The notes below the pieces were generated by a model. That model saw only the letters and a program-made list of their open reading frames with translations. It was not told the origin of the DNA and ran no database searches. This document shows, in pieces, positions 22,788 through 35,345 of a stretch of 64,000 nt of DNA. The translations under genes and the position numbers were made by a program. The stretch's first letter is position 1. Each line of letters opens with the position of its first letter. This DNA is from Dermatemys mawii. Lineage: Eukaryota; Chordata; Testudines; Dermatemydidae. The stretch spans positions 13,325,511-13,389,510 of the forward strand of contig ML677374.1 of NCBI GenBank assembly GCA_007922305.1. Direction: 5' to 3'.

Positions 22788-25197
22788 ACATCTTCTGAGC
22801 TGGTTGCAGATGCTTTTTTATTATTATTATTCTTTTTCTCACAGTATTTCTTGAAAAATCTGACTCCAGACAGAGAGAGATTGAGGTGCCATGAAAAGAG
22901 ACTGTGAACTGACGAGCGGAAGCCGCTCCAACAAGATATTTTTTTTTCTTTCTTTCTTAAAAGTGGGAGGGCGGGGAGTTGTTACGATGGTTTTCTGACA
23001 TTAGACTCGAAAGCAAAATGCTTTCCTGCTTTTTTGGGGGTGAAAGGAATGGCAGGAAGACATGAAGGCTCTCCCTGAAATGCAGAGGTATAGACAGCTT
23101 GCGTACCCAGTAGCTTTAGGGAGAGCTTCAAAACAACACCTGAGAGGGAAGAGCTGCTTTTTTAGCAGGGAGCATGAAAAGCATAAATGAAAGAAATGTG
23201 GAATTAAAAGGAAAACAAAAAAATGGAACTGTCTTGATCTTTCGACTAGCATCAGACTATATACAAATGGTAACAATCCCTTCTGATCGCTGTTCAGCTT
23301 GGGTGCTGTGTTCCTTCACAGTTCAGTCATGTGAGAGGGTGGGAAATAAATATTTTTTTTCTTCTGCCATTCAGAATTGGCTGCACCAAAAACACTGCAG
23401 TGCGGTTCTTTATTAAGGGCTGTCTTCTGCCGATCTGCACTTCGGGAGCCTCCGTGTGCTGTATAATAGCACCATTTTCCACAGTCCCCCTCCACATCCT
23501 CTGGCTACAACATGGTATCCAGGCATCCTTCCAAGCCCAAGAAAGTTTGCAATTTTCTGATGTCTGTTACCTCATGCCATCCCTTCCTTTTTCCCTGACC
23601 CCTAAGCTCTTCAGGGATCGAGGATGGTTGTGATGAGGCCCACTTGTTTAACCAGCCTAGTAGATGCAGGTGGTGTATGCTCAAATCCCCTCCCTTTCAT
23701 TCCTACTGAGCCATTTTCACTCCCCTGATGCTGTTCCACAGCATCTCTATTCACAAGGGTAAGGAAGCATCCGCAAGTCCTGAGCTCATGGCTTTTCTCG
23801 AATTAGGACTCCTCATGGAGGCAACGTTGGTTTTATCAGGGCAGCTCAAGGCTCTGTTGCCTTTCTACACCCAGTCATGTCCTTCTGCAGCCAAGGCTCT
23901 TGGGTAACGCGTTGCCATCCAGCCGAACGGTTGGCCAAGAGGACTGTGCTTTTGCCCTCAGCAGGGGGTGCTAATACCCAGGCCCTTGGGGTCCTATTTA
24001 TTTCACCTGCTACCTTTGGTGAAACGTGGTTCTGGTTTGGCTGTGATGCTAGATTCCAACCCAGTGGGAGTCTTTTCATTGACTTAGTGGCTTTGGGGCA
24101 GGCCCTCGGGGCTTTGTATTTGGAAAAGAGACTGAGATCTACAGAAATGTGCTGAAGTATGGACCTGGTTCCCGATCCCTGTATTACTAGTTCTTTTTGA
24201 GGAGAGTGATGTTGGTCTTTAATAGACAGCCCTGCAGCCTGCAGTCCTGCCAGGAGCAGCTTCCATTTTGACCTTCCCTCGCAAAAGAAGCTATGAGCCA
24301 GTGGGAACGAAGCTCAGTAGCCCAACGTTTGACCTGGTGCCAGGCATCTTCTTCAGCCCACAGTCAGATATCTTGTTTTATAGGTGGGAAACTGACTTTC
24401 CCTTGCCTCTTTTAACCTGTTTTACCTCTCCCCTTTCCTCCCACACACTTTGTTTTTAATTAAGCAATAGTGGATCCTGTAGCTTTAGCGAGGATTTATA
24501 ATCCCAGTGTAATTTCAGAGAGAATCACCTATACAGACCTATATCTTGCAGGTTTTCTCCAGGCATCTGTTCCCAACCAGTAGATCTGACATAGCTGTAT
24601 AGTCATACATGCGTGTGTGTGTTTATGGTACATAGGTACACACACGCTGCTTACTGTGTCATTCAGATTACATGAGGATTGGGGAGGGCTAGGTATTAAG
24701 AGCTTGATATTTGGTTTATCAGAAAGCTCATTCTAACCCTGATGTTGCAGTGCCCACAAAGTTAACGGAGGATCCTTTGGGGATTTTTTAAATCGATCTG
24801 TGAAACAGTTAATGGAACTAGAGCATCTTTAGGCAATAACATGGATAATCTTTCCTTTTTAGAGCCTAATCCAGTCCACTATCTCTGTTTTGTTCAGCGC
24901 TTTACTTCAAATACCCGCGTTCGTTACGGTGATGTAAGCACACGTTCAAGGTTAAGCATGTACTTAGGGACTTCACTGAACTGGGGCCTTAAAAAGAATG
25001 TTTGGTTTCCCTTTAGGCAGCTTTACAGCTGCCTCGTGGAGAACTGGAGTAACTCCAGACTTTGGGGGTTAATGCTAATGATAGATACGACATCCTGTTT
25101 CTGTGGAGATTTGCTCGAAAAGCTGCTTCCCTCAAGCTCCTTTACAGCATATACACAGACAGAGTCTCAAGGTGTGAAGTGTGATTTTTTTATTTTT

Positions 25198-25203
25198 AAT
25201 AAA
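25198..25203 (+). terminator. Possible proximal poly(A) signal
   Basis: AATAAA in a T-rich context (TTTTTATTTTTAATAAACTC), about 2.4 kb past the CASTOR2 stop. It would make a compact 3' UTR. There is no independent support. Confidence 0.3.
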
Positions 25204-25904
25204 CTCTACTGAAGGCTTAAAATTGGTCTACCAAACCATTCGATGCCTAAAGAGCCCTTATGCCAAACCCCAAGTCCCAACTGAAGTCTGGCTGCGCTCT
25301 TGGAAGGTTGTGGGGGTTTGTTTAGTTGCTTCTCACAGTACGGGTGCTGTTGGGTTTTCATCCATTGGGACAGTGGATGTGTCCCTTTGTGGGTCTATGG
25401 TTTGAGTTAATGATGCAGATTCCTTGAATGAGATCAAAACTCCCGTCTCCTACTTGTCATCCGAGTTCTTTGAGCTGCAGACTTTTTTGCCATGTTGTGA
25501 GGCTAGAAAATTTTGCTTATCGAGGGTATTAGCTATTAGAAAACTATTATTAATTAGTTTACGCACTGGAGAGCAATTACGTTCATTACCCTCTCCATGT
25601 GCTATTGCTGCTTCCTAAAGACAAAGACATTTCTGTGAAGGGATTACTTGAAATGAGCAGCAACTTAGCTGAGCCTTAACAGAAAGAGGAAAAAATAATG
25701 ATCTTGTTATAATTGTTATTTACACTGTACACTCAGGCGATTGTAGATGACATTTTTTTCAAGTGAGTGGGCCTTAAGTTTATGATGATGATGGATGTCT
25801 CTGGTGTGCTTCAAAACTCTCTTCCCAAGGCAGGTCGATATGCTGTCATAAAGCCTTGAAAAGTCATGTGGTGTGGTACGACATTGAGTGATTCGGTATC
25901 TCTT

Positions 25905-26440
25905 AAGTCAAGAAGGCTAACGGCATTGTGGGCTGTATAAGTAGGGGCATTGCCAGCAAATCGAGGGATGCGATCGTTCCCCTCTATTCGGCGTTGGTGA
26001 GGATATGGAAAAACTGGAGAGAGTCCAGCGGAGGGCAACAAAAATGATCAGGGGGCTGGAGCACATGATTTATGAGGAGAGGCTGAGGGAACTGGGATTG
26101 TTTAGTCTGCAGAAGAGAAGACTGAGGGGAGATTTGGTAGCAACCTTCAACTACCTTAAAGGGGGTTCCAAAGAGGATAGATCTAGGCTGTTCTCAGTGG
26201 TAGCAGATAACAGAACAAGGAGTAATGGTCTCAAGTTGCAGTGGGGAAGGTTTAAGATTGGATATTAGGAAAAAAAATTTCACCAGGAGGGTGGTGAAGC
26301 ACTGGAATGGGTTTCCTAGGGAGGAATCTCCTTCCTGAGAGGTTTTGAAGGTCAGACTTGGCAAAGCCCTGGCTGGGATGATTTAGTTGGTGCTTTGAGC
26401 AGGGGATTGGGTTCAGACCTCCTGAGTTCAGATTGGGATC
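25905..26440 (+). mobile_element. CR1 LINE 3' fragment
   Basis: Starting near GAAGGCTAACGGCATTGTGG, the sequence follows the CR1 3' region: GAGAGTCCAGCGGAGGGCAA, then AGTCTGCAGAAGAGAAGACT and GAGGGTGGTGAAGCACTGGA. It ends near TGGGTTCAGACCTCCTGAGT. A frame at 26005-26268 is the extreme C-terminus of the CR1 polyprotein, not a host gene. A deletion around 25999-26003 removes the usual bases after GTTGGTGAGG. It is in sense orientation to CASTOR2. Confidence 0.85.
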
Positions 26441-27437
26441 CTGTTCTGGCCCATCTCTAGCTGGTACAAGCCCTGTGTGTTGCTTGTGTGTTACCGCAGC
26501 TGTTAACTGTGCAGGCTACGCTTACAGGGTGGAGTGGCGACAGGAAGGGGGGATCCCTAATGCAACATGTCAGAGCTTTGTTTAAAATAAAAACAAACCC
26601 TTTCTTTTAGCACCTGAAGAAATCTAAGTGGCTGTACCTTGTTCTCAGTGACTCCAGACTACACCGCTTATTCCAGTGCTGCAAGCTTTGGTGACTTGCT
26701 GCAACCCTTTTACCTCCAGCATTGCAGAACTTTCCTGCAAGGGGCAGAGCAAGGAAATCCAAGACATGCTGAATATGCTCGGGATGAGTGGAGTTGCAGC
26801 AGGGGGGTAAGGAAAGGAATCCTTTCCTAGGCGTGATCTGGATTGCCACATCCACTTGACCGTCTGCCACCCCTGCAGTCTTTAGCAGCAGATTTTGAGC
26901 CAAAAATAGATATTTTTAAGGGTTGGGGTTTTTTGTTTTTAAAGCCTTGTAGCCGTTGTGTCTCTCTAAGGATCGGTGGAATAGCACTATTCCTTTAACA
27001 TTACATATCTGAGGGATGAGCGGGAGAAAAGTGTCTGAGTGATTCTGTATTCCTTCAGGCATTCTGCATAAAGAAACCCATGGCTCTGCCTTTAACCTAA
27101 CTGCGTGAAGCTCTCTCTGGCCCTTTAGCTGTGGTTGCTGATCCAGCTGGGTTTTTGAAGCTTACGTTAACTGCATGGAATCCTCTTCATTTCCTCCCGT
27201 CCGGCCCCCATCCTCGTTGCATTGCAGAAAAATTCGACCACCACCAAACTGTGGTCGTCTGTTTCTAAAAGGGGATAGGGGAAAATCAGTTCTCAGTCTC
27301 CTTCCTTATTTCTCCGAGGCCTTTGTTTTCTTAGAAATATAATCCTCTGATGTGTGTTACTATGTAGCAATGACTAACTTTTGTCTTTTTCTGTTGGATT
27401 TCAGCTTCAGATTCCTTTTTGCTGTGTAAGTGTGTGA

Positions 27438-27467
27438 GCGCGCGCGCGTGTGTGTGTGTGTGTGTAC
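27438..27467. repeat. Alternating purine-pyrimidine (GC)n(TG)n tract
   Basis: This is 30 bases of strict purine-pyrimidine alternation: a (GC)5 block running into (TG)9 and TAC. Such tracts can adopt Z-DNA. The next 250 bases (27540-27720) are rich in ATATAC/GTATAT palindromic steps. Confidence 0.9.
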
Positions 27468-28754
27468 GGTCATAGAAAAGCAGCGTGTTTACAGAGAAAT
27501 ACCAGTATGTATCGATTGTACCCATTTATAAATACTTGTGTGTTCTGGTTTTACGCATATATACTGTGCATACCGTATATACTTGAGCAATATCGGTTAA
27601 TATATACTGTGTGAATGTGTGTATATTCTAGATACGCACTTGGCGTGTGTATCTGTAATAAGTACTGTATATACACACACTTTCACCATATATTTTTAAT
27701 TCAAGTATATAGACAATATGAGTATTTAGATATGCTGTCTGGATTTCTTTTTTTAAACGTTTTTTAAAAAGGAGAAGCAGCTAATGAAGCAGCGGCTTTT
27801 TTCCATTTGTCGCCAGTAGGCAGAGACCTTTAAAAATGTCCGGAACAAAGTATCTGCAGGCTGATCTTGGTTTTGTCGGTTACAAAAACACTCCTTTCCT
27901 TTTTAGTTTGCTGCCTTGGGTAGAAAGCTGTCTAGAAAAGATTGTGTGGTTGGTTGGTTAGTTTGACTTGCTTTAACAAGTAAATAGTGAAAGTTGTGTT
28001 TCAAAGTGCCTGTCAAAGCCCAGAGTCCATTTGGCATCAAATAGGGTGTCCACCCAATTGTGTGAACAAGTGCAGATTTTGATTTTATTTCGTCTTTTGG
28101 AGTTCATAAGCAATTTTTGTTTCAAGCAACCGAGCAGCTTTCTTACTTCAGCCTGTAGGAGGAGCACAGTCTGGAAAGCTGTGACTGAAAAATTGGGAAA
28201 ACCTGCTGCCTTTTGAGCCTGTGTGGACTAAAAAGTCAGCTAGTGCAGTGTGAAATCCTCACAGCTTTCTCAGTGCTAGTGCACGTTTCCTTGTTGGTGC
28301 TTGGGGTTTCCTAACTGGATTTTATCATGAAGGGTTTTAGCTTTTTTAGAAATAGGCAATTTTGGGGCAATCTGGCTGCTGCTGATTTAATGGCAAAAGA
28401 AGACATTGCTGCTAATGCAGGTGTTGCTGTTTATCAGAACCTTAGTATTTATTGCCCCGATTGGAGGTTTAAATCGGTGCATAATTTTATAACAGCTCAA
28501 AGTGGGGGGAGGGTTTTTTAAAAATAGAAATGAAAAATCTTGAGGTGGTATTTGAAAGTTTGTTGTTCTTGCATCTCATAATCAGAATGTCGTGACTCCC
28601 TGGAGTGGTGTTTGTAAGAACCCAGATAGGAAAAATACAAAACATCAACTACTTTTGTTTTCTTGCTTCTGTCAGCAGATCCCGTCTAAACCACTTTAAG
28701 CTACCAACTTTTGTCTGCCCCGTAAGTGCATAATTGAGCATCCATTTACAGATT

Positions 28755-28797
28755 TGGACATTTTTTTTTATTTTTTTTTATTTATTTTTTTTTTTTG
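28755..28797 (+). repeat. T-rich low-complexity tract
   Basis: Runs of seven to thirteen T are interrupted by single A's. It lies in the putative CASTOR2 3' UTR. No function is assigned. Confidence 0.8.
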
Positions 28798-29822
28798 GCA
28801 TCCCTTAAGAAACGGGTTTGGTTTTTGAATAATTTGGGATTGTTGGTGTCTCACTGAAGATTGTTACGGGATTGTCTCCTCTTTTCCTTCCTCTGGAGAG
28901 GTTTAGTTCAAGTCTCCTATTTTGTATGGGACCTTGAGGTTGTGGAATCTGTGGTAGACCTTGTTAGAATTAGGATCATCTTAATGGAAATGTGGTTTCA
29001 AGAGAGCGATCCTCCCTCAGGCAGCTATTTCCAATATATCTTTTTTTCAAAAAAACCCTTCACTCCTAGTTTAATCGGACTATTCCCAGGACCATCCAGA
29101 GAATGTTGTTGAACAGGGACAAATTGGACTTTCTCCGTAACAAAGAACATGCTGATGTCAGACCCTGCTGAGGGAACGCAAGTGAAGTCTAGCAGTAATT
29201 TACTGTTTAGACCTGCCATACAAAACACACCAGGCTTTTCGAGGCATGTTAATGGAAGTGAAGATCCCCGGAGCCAATGAAACCATCCTGGAGTCATTAA
29301 TCAGGCCCAGTTTATCTGGAATCTTAGATTCTCTTTTCTTGGCTCTTGGAGGAACGTAAGGATGTCAAGTACGGCAGCCTAAGCACGCTGTTTCTGCAGC
29401 AGGCTTTTGCTAGATAGTAACTTGGAGTCACCAGGAACCTGGGGTTTCCCTCTGAAGACACGTTACAAGGGAGGGGAAGGAGGGCAGAGAACATGCAGCT
29501 CAATTTGGAGAAGACAATAAATCCGTCCTATACATTCAAATGCTTCTGACTCCTCTAGTCTAATATTTTGTGAGATGATTACCCAGATATTCCCACGCCC
29601 ACCAAGTCTCTCTCAAGTGGGCCTCTCCCATTGAGTCACTTGGGGTCAGATTCTGATACCGTAAAACAGTCACATTATCTTGACTCCACAAGTCGTATGA
29701 ATAATGGACTCGTCCCACTGAAGGCACGGAAACTATTGGTGGAGTAAAGCGCTAATCAGTGTGAGTGATTAGCATCTGACCCTGGGAAAGATCCCATTTT
29801 TGTCATCTTAAATCTTCCATAC

Positions 29823-29969
29823 TAACACTGGCATTTTTGTAGATGACACTACATTTTTGTAGATTTTTCCATAATAACACTACATGCCATACCATACCAT
29901 ACCATACCAAACAAACACTACATTTCTGTAGATTTTTCCATAGTAACACTGGCATTTTTGTAGATGACA
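29823..29969. repeat. Nested tandem repeat with a CCATA array
   Basis: The 26-base sequence starting TAACACTGGCATTTTTGTAG occurs at 29823-29848 and again at 29944-29969. Between them ACTACATTT(T/C)TGTAGATTTTTCCATA also occurs twice, flanking a CCATA pentanucleotide array at 29887-29908. It looks like a small complex minisatellite built by repeated local duplication. Confidence 0.85.
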
Positions 29970-32796
29970 TTGGGGAGCCAGATCTTCAGCTGGTGTTAAT
30001 TGATAGAGCATCATTGACTTCAGTGTAGACCTGGCATCTTACACCAGCTTGAGGGCCTGACCTGGGATCCTCCTAGTCCTTTTGGAGTCCTCCCGAGGGG
30101 CAGTAGTTTCACATGCAGGTCCTAGCACCACTCCCTCCCCAGGATAAACCAGAAGTGAATGGAGCTGCTGGAATAAAATCATTGCAGGTGAGATCAGAAT
30201 TGGGCCCTTCACTCAATAACCAGAACGCAAGCATGTACTGGATGCTTTTAGATCAGGCAGTGTGTGGGTGGGGGGGCAGTGCGTGATAACTGGTGTCAAA
30301 GTTTTGTTTTGGACTCTGCAAGGCAGGTGACGGATCTGGGCATCGGGGCTTTGCTTGTGCCTGTGCTGGGCAGGTGAGGCCTCCTGGCATCAGGATGTAA
30401 GGCCTTGTTGAGGAGCAAACATGGAAAATTGGTCCCATGTGAGTGAGGGTGTGTCAGAGTTTGCAACAAGGAGAGGTGAGATCAGATGCCAAACTGCATG
30501 ATGCGAGAGAAAGAAAGTTGTTTTTATTACCTAATCTTGCAAAAGAACAGATACGTCTTTGGTTTAGTGATGAATCAAAGTTGAATTGCATTTTATTCAT
30601 GACAACTTTTTTCCCCCTCAGCCCAGTGGAGACCCCTATCAGATTCAGGTTGTTTTGTGTCACAGAGCCGGCCTCGAGGAGAGGCCAAAAGTGGAAATAT
30701 TCAGAAAATCTTTCTAACACTGCAACCTCCTTCTCAAGAAAAGCCTTAGAGCGTCCCTGAGGGAAGGTCTGGGGCACAAACTCCGGTGCCTCCACAGAGC
30801 TTAATGCAGGATCAGAGCCTTAGTTAATAGCGTGACCCCAGTAGTGTTCTGACCAAAGCAGAGTGGGTCATGGGGCTTGAAAAGAAGGAGAGAGAGCTCT
30901 CCCCGATTGATTTGTTTTCTATCTGGTTGCTCCCACTCTCTTTATCATGTGGGATATTTTTTTTGAGGGACGACCCCATCCCTCCGCCCTGTGTATTGTA
31001 TGTGGTTTCAAGAGCGCCTCGTTCAACAGCTTAGCAATGTTAGAGGATTGATGGGAAATCTATGTGGGGGAGTGGCCCTGCTAGCCACTGGAGCGATTGT
31101 GGAGGGAGATAAGACCAGCCAAATCTGAACGTCAGCAGCTGGCTCGCAAGCAAAAATGTCTCCTAGAAGAATTCATTGAAGGGACAAGAAGTCATTTTCT
31201 GGAGGAGCTTTTTTTTAATTATTATTCTTAACAACAAGAAGCAACTTAAGGCATCTCACTTAGCTGTTATAGTGCAGACTATAAATATTGGAATGGATTA
31301 AACTTTTATTACCCACCAGATAGTAAAATCCAGTACTACTTTTGCCAAATACAATTGTATGTGTGTGCATATATATATATAAAAATATGCGCAAGCATAT
31401 GTACTGGCGGAGATTTATAAAACTGCCTAAGAAATATGGATGCCCAATTCCCATCTCTGCATGCATGTATGCCTCTATAATGTGCCCATTGTACAGACAT
31501 ATGTATGTGCATGAATTAATAGAAATCGAGCATACAGATCCCTTAGACAGCTTTGCACTTCTCAGCCAGCATGTAAATGCTACATGCAAGGGCGGTAGAT
31601 TCTTTCCATTATTCAGCCCCGTATTCCTGGGGGAGCTGATGCCAAACTAAAAATCTAGTGTTATTAAATGAGCTCTGCTTTACTCCTTCCCCTCCACCGT
31701 CCCCAAGCTGAAACCACAGAAAGTGTGAGCTGACGAGAGGGTTGGGGCCAAAAGGAGGCAGCAGTGGCTTTGCCAGCAGCAGGAGAGAATTATAGGAGAG
31801 AAACACTTAGCGAAGCGGGGAGGAAGGGAGCATCCTTTTGCTCTTCTCTTCGTCCATGAAAAACTAGCTCTCGTACTTTAACCTGCATCGGAACAAAAGC
31901 CCATAGACTCTGCAGAGGGAACGTTGGCCAGGCGTGGCCATAAATCTCATAGCAAACACTGAAGCCAAGATGCAGTGAAAGTGGCTCATCTCAACCCTGC
32001 CCACTGCACCAGTGATAACAATTCACCCCATGCAGGGGGTCATCTCAAGGCTACAGAGCTTGTCTGATGCACTTTGAGTGACACACGGACAATGGACTGG
32101 CTCTGGACGAATGTCACCCTCTGTTTGTACTGTACAAGAAGCCAGTTTTCACCTGGGCTCTGGTGGCTTTAGCAGGCTGGTTTTGTTCTGTCTCTCTGGG
32201 TTTGGTCTGAGTTTGTCTTTGGTCCACTGGTCTCTTTTACCTGCTCTGAGCTGCTATGGCTGAGTTTTGTACAGCTGAAAGCAGGCTGCCTCTGCTTACA
32301 TAGTAATACCCCAGACTAAACAGTTACTATGATATCTGCTGAAGGACTATGAATGATTGCAAATGCTAAGGGCCAGGGGCATAGCCATGGTTGGACATAA
32401 GCCTCTCCGGCTAGAACTCACCATCATCTTCTCTCACTGGCTACTCCAAACCCCCATCGCATGCCACTAAGGCAGTATCACAGAAATGGCTTAATTTGTA
32501 TTTTTGTTTCTAGTTGCTGCCTGTCATGGATCGGTGCAAGGCGATGTTGATGCCGTGGGGTTTTTTAAGCTTTCCGGTGGGATGTTGTGGGTTTGATACC
32601 AGCCTTCGTCAATTAGGATAATAGCTAAATAATAATCATACTGATTCTTACCAGTTATTTTCTAATCTGAAAATGAAGGAATACCAAGTTCCTAGTTCTC
32701 TCAGCCTTCAAGGCGAATGCCACTGTGCCAAAAAGAGAAACGCCTCCACCATTTCTCCAGTCTGATTTTTATAGAGCTATAACCAATGTTCTTCAA

Positions 32797-32884
32797 GGCC
32801 CCAATCCAGCAAAGCATGGATGTAAGCCTATTTGCATGCTTAAAACTATGTACGTGCTTAAGAGTGGATGCTGGATTGCAGGGG
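32797..32884. repeat. Short palindromic MITE-like element
   Basis: The left end CCCCAATCCAGCAAAGCAT and right end ATGCTGGATTGCAGGGG are imperfect inverted copies. The interior is also self-complementary (GCATGCTTAA / GTACGTGCTTAAG). It is about 88 bp. The same end sequence occurs at 18823. It is probably a non-autonomous DNA element; the family is not named. Confidence 0.5.
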
Positions 32885-35069
32885 AATAGGGAGGCATTTG
32901 AATTGAATGTATTACATGTGACTGTGTACCTCCCTTTAAAATGATCCCAGTCTCTAAACCTCCTACATGTTATTGTGACGTGAGGTGAAAGTGGGGTAGC
33001 TATTTCCCCTCTCTTTGGCCAGTACAAGCTTTTAGGGGCATTTCACTGCTAGAAAACTCTTAATTCAGGCACTGGTTTGACGGTGGCTTTGTTTCTCCTC
33101 TGTGCCTCTCAGCCTGTTGTGGCAGCCATGTCAGTGATGGGTCAGGCTGGTTGGTGCTTGTGTAGGAAGTGTCAGTGACTGATAGGTCAGGGAAGCTGGT
33201 GCTTGTATGGTATATCCTGGAATATGTTGCATTGGCGAAGTGTTGCAGTAGGGACAGCACCAAAGCAGAGAATAGAAACGATGGTGTGGAAATGAATCCC
33301 AGCTGTGAACAGTTGTGGGGACTCTGTCTCAGAGCGTCCCAAGGGGCTAGGTGGCATGGTATGTTTGTTTTTTTGCATTTCACATGATGCAGTACAGGGG
33401 AGCCAAAGAGGGGCAACTTGTGGGGAATGCGCTTCCCAAAATAAAGGGGTTTTGGTTTTAATCCCAAAGCAGGCAGCCACTCAAACTAAGCTGGGTCTGG
33501 TAGCCTCCATAGGCTATGCCCTGTTGAAGATTAGGGTCGAATGTCGTCTTCTCCTTTTTAGGCAGATTAAGCTGATGTTCTTGGCTAATTGTCAGTATAG
33601 CCCTTGCATGGCAAAGTTGGAGCGTCAATTATCTGCCACCTGGGCTATCCGCTCCTGACAACACTGAAACTCAAAACCTAGTATTAAATACAAGATTTGG
33701 TGACAGGACAGTTCCCCTTTGCAGTCGCCACAAGGCCCCTCTGTTTAAGAGTTAATATCCTTTGACCTGCAATATGTAAAACAGCGTTGCCAAGCTCTCT
33801 TGAGACTCGGTGGGTTTGTTCGTAAAGCCCTACCTGCTGGATTCATGTGAATACATGAGAATCTTGGCTTTTTTTGTTTTGTTTTTTTTAATGTTTTTTT
33901 TTTTACCAGTCTTGGTTTGGGCAAAATGCTTGTAAAGCTCTCTAAAGCTTTCACCCTAAAAGCTCTGAAACCAGAAGGCAAAGAAAGAAACCCCCAAATT
34001 TAAAATCTTAAAAAAAATCCTGATTTATTATTTTATTGTTTTAGTCCAGTCTCCTGACTTTTGAACACTTTAGGTGGGCAATGCTGCTGAAGCAAAAATT
34101 CTTATGTAAAAAGCTGCCCCTCCTCCCCAGTATACCTCTGGAAAAGTAGAGAGCTTTACCCTTCAGCAAGACTGGGATGTGTGTGTGTTAGAAGAGAGAG
34201 ATCCTTAAGCATAACACATCATCTGGAGCATACACAGGCGTGCCAGGGCTGTTCTAGACAGTTACTTGGTTAACCTGCAGCACTATGCATAGATAGTCTA
34301 TTGAGCTAATCTCGTCTTGAAGAAATAATGGACTGTTGAATGTCTCCTTTCTGCCAGCTGTTCTCCATGTTTTCCTTTTGTGGTTTTGTGCGTGTGTGGT
34401 GCCGTTTCCCAGAGGCTGAGGTGAAATCCAGTCAGTCAGTATTCAGGAACATCTCCTTGGTAGATATTTTTGCTTGTAGGTGAAGTTTAGAAAAGAAGAC
34501 AGTTCTGCAGTTGAAGCTTCTGGTTCTTCCTTTGTACGTTAGGAAGGGGTAATGTCTGCTTTGAGGTGAAGACCTAGGCTTTACTTCTGTTGTGTATTTC
34601 CTTAAAAAAACAAAACAACAAAACTTCCCCTCCCCCAATATCACCACCACCATCTCATCCCTCCACAGCGGCTCGTTCTCAAATGGGCAGATTTTGGTGG
34701 CTAAACGTTCTGTCTGAGCAGCACGGGGCTGACAATTAGAGCTGCAGAGGCGGCAAAGCTCCAAAGGCCCGATACTCATTTACACCAACGTCGCTTCACG
34801 CCGTTCTGGCAGCGTCAAGGGAAATGGCAGTGGGCACAGACTGCCTTCACGCCAACCCTTTGGCCCTACCAGAGCAATGAAAACGGGGCCTTTGTATCAA
34901 CGAAAAGGAGACCCCTTTGCTACTCCCTTCTTCCCCTGGGTTTCTATTTGCTTTGACTCTGTAAACGTTTACTGTAGCATAGGGGGCAGGAGGGAGAATA
35001 GTTGTTGGTTTTGAGGCGGGGGTTGTTTTTTAAAACTTTTTTGCGGGGGATAAGAATGTCCATTTTCTC

Positions 35070-35345
35070 GGTAAGAATGAGAAGTACTTGTGGCACTTTA
35101 GAAACTAACAAACACATTTATTTGGGAAGGAGCTTCTGTGGGCTAAAACCCACTTCATCAGATGCTTAGAGAGGAACGTACAGTGGGAAGAGATATATAG
35201 ATATATATACACAGAGAGAACATGAAAAGATGGGGGTTACCATACCAACTGTAAGAGACTCGTTATTTAAGGTGAGCTATTATCAGCAGGAGGAAAACAA
35301 ATGTTTTGTAGTGATGATCAGGATGTTTATGTAATCAGCGATGGC
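35070..35345 (-). mobile_element. Penelope-like element fragment with hammerhead-like core
   Basis: On the - strand: CTGATGA (35161-35155, consensus intact), a GTGGG/CCCAC stem (35153-35149 with 35142-35138), then AGAA in place of GAAA, AGCTCC, and an end with TTAGTTTCTAAAGTGCCACA running to AGTACTTCTC near 35070. Sequence to about 35345 (CATGAAAAGATGGGGGTTACC, AAGGTGAGCTATTATCAGCA) fits the rest of the element. It is related to, but distinct from, the 6127 copy. The GAAA change predicts an inactive ribozyme. Confidence 0.55.

Noticed and set aside
25198..25203. Treating this AATAAA as the definite end of CASTOR2
   Set aside because: It is a plausible proximal site, but AATAAA also occurs by chance in T-rich DNA and the 37660 site has better context; left as an alternative.
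33060..33467. Open frame of 135 codons on -
   Set aside because: No recognisable protein family; lies in the putative CASTOR2 UTR with competing frames on +.
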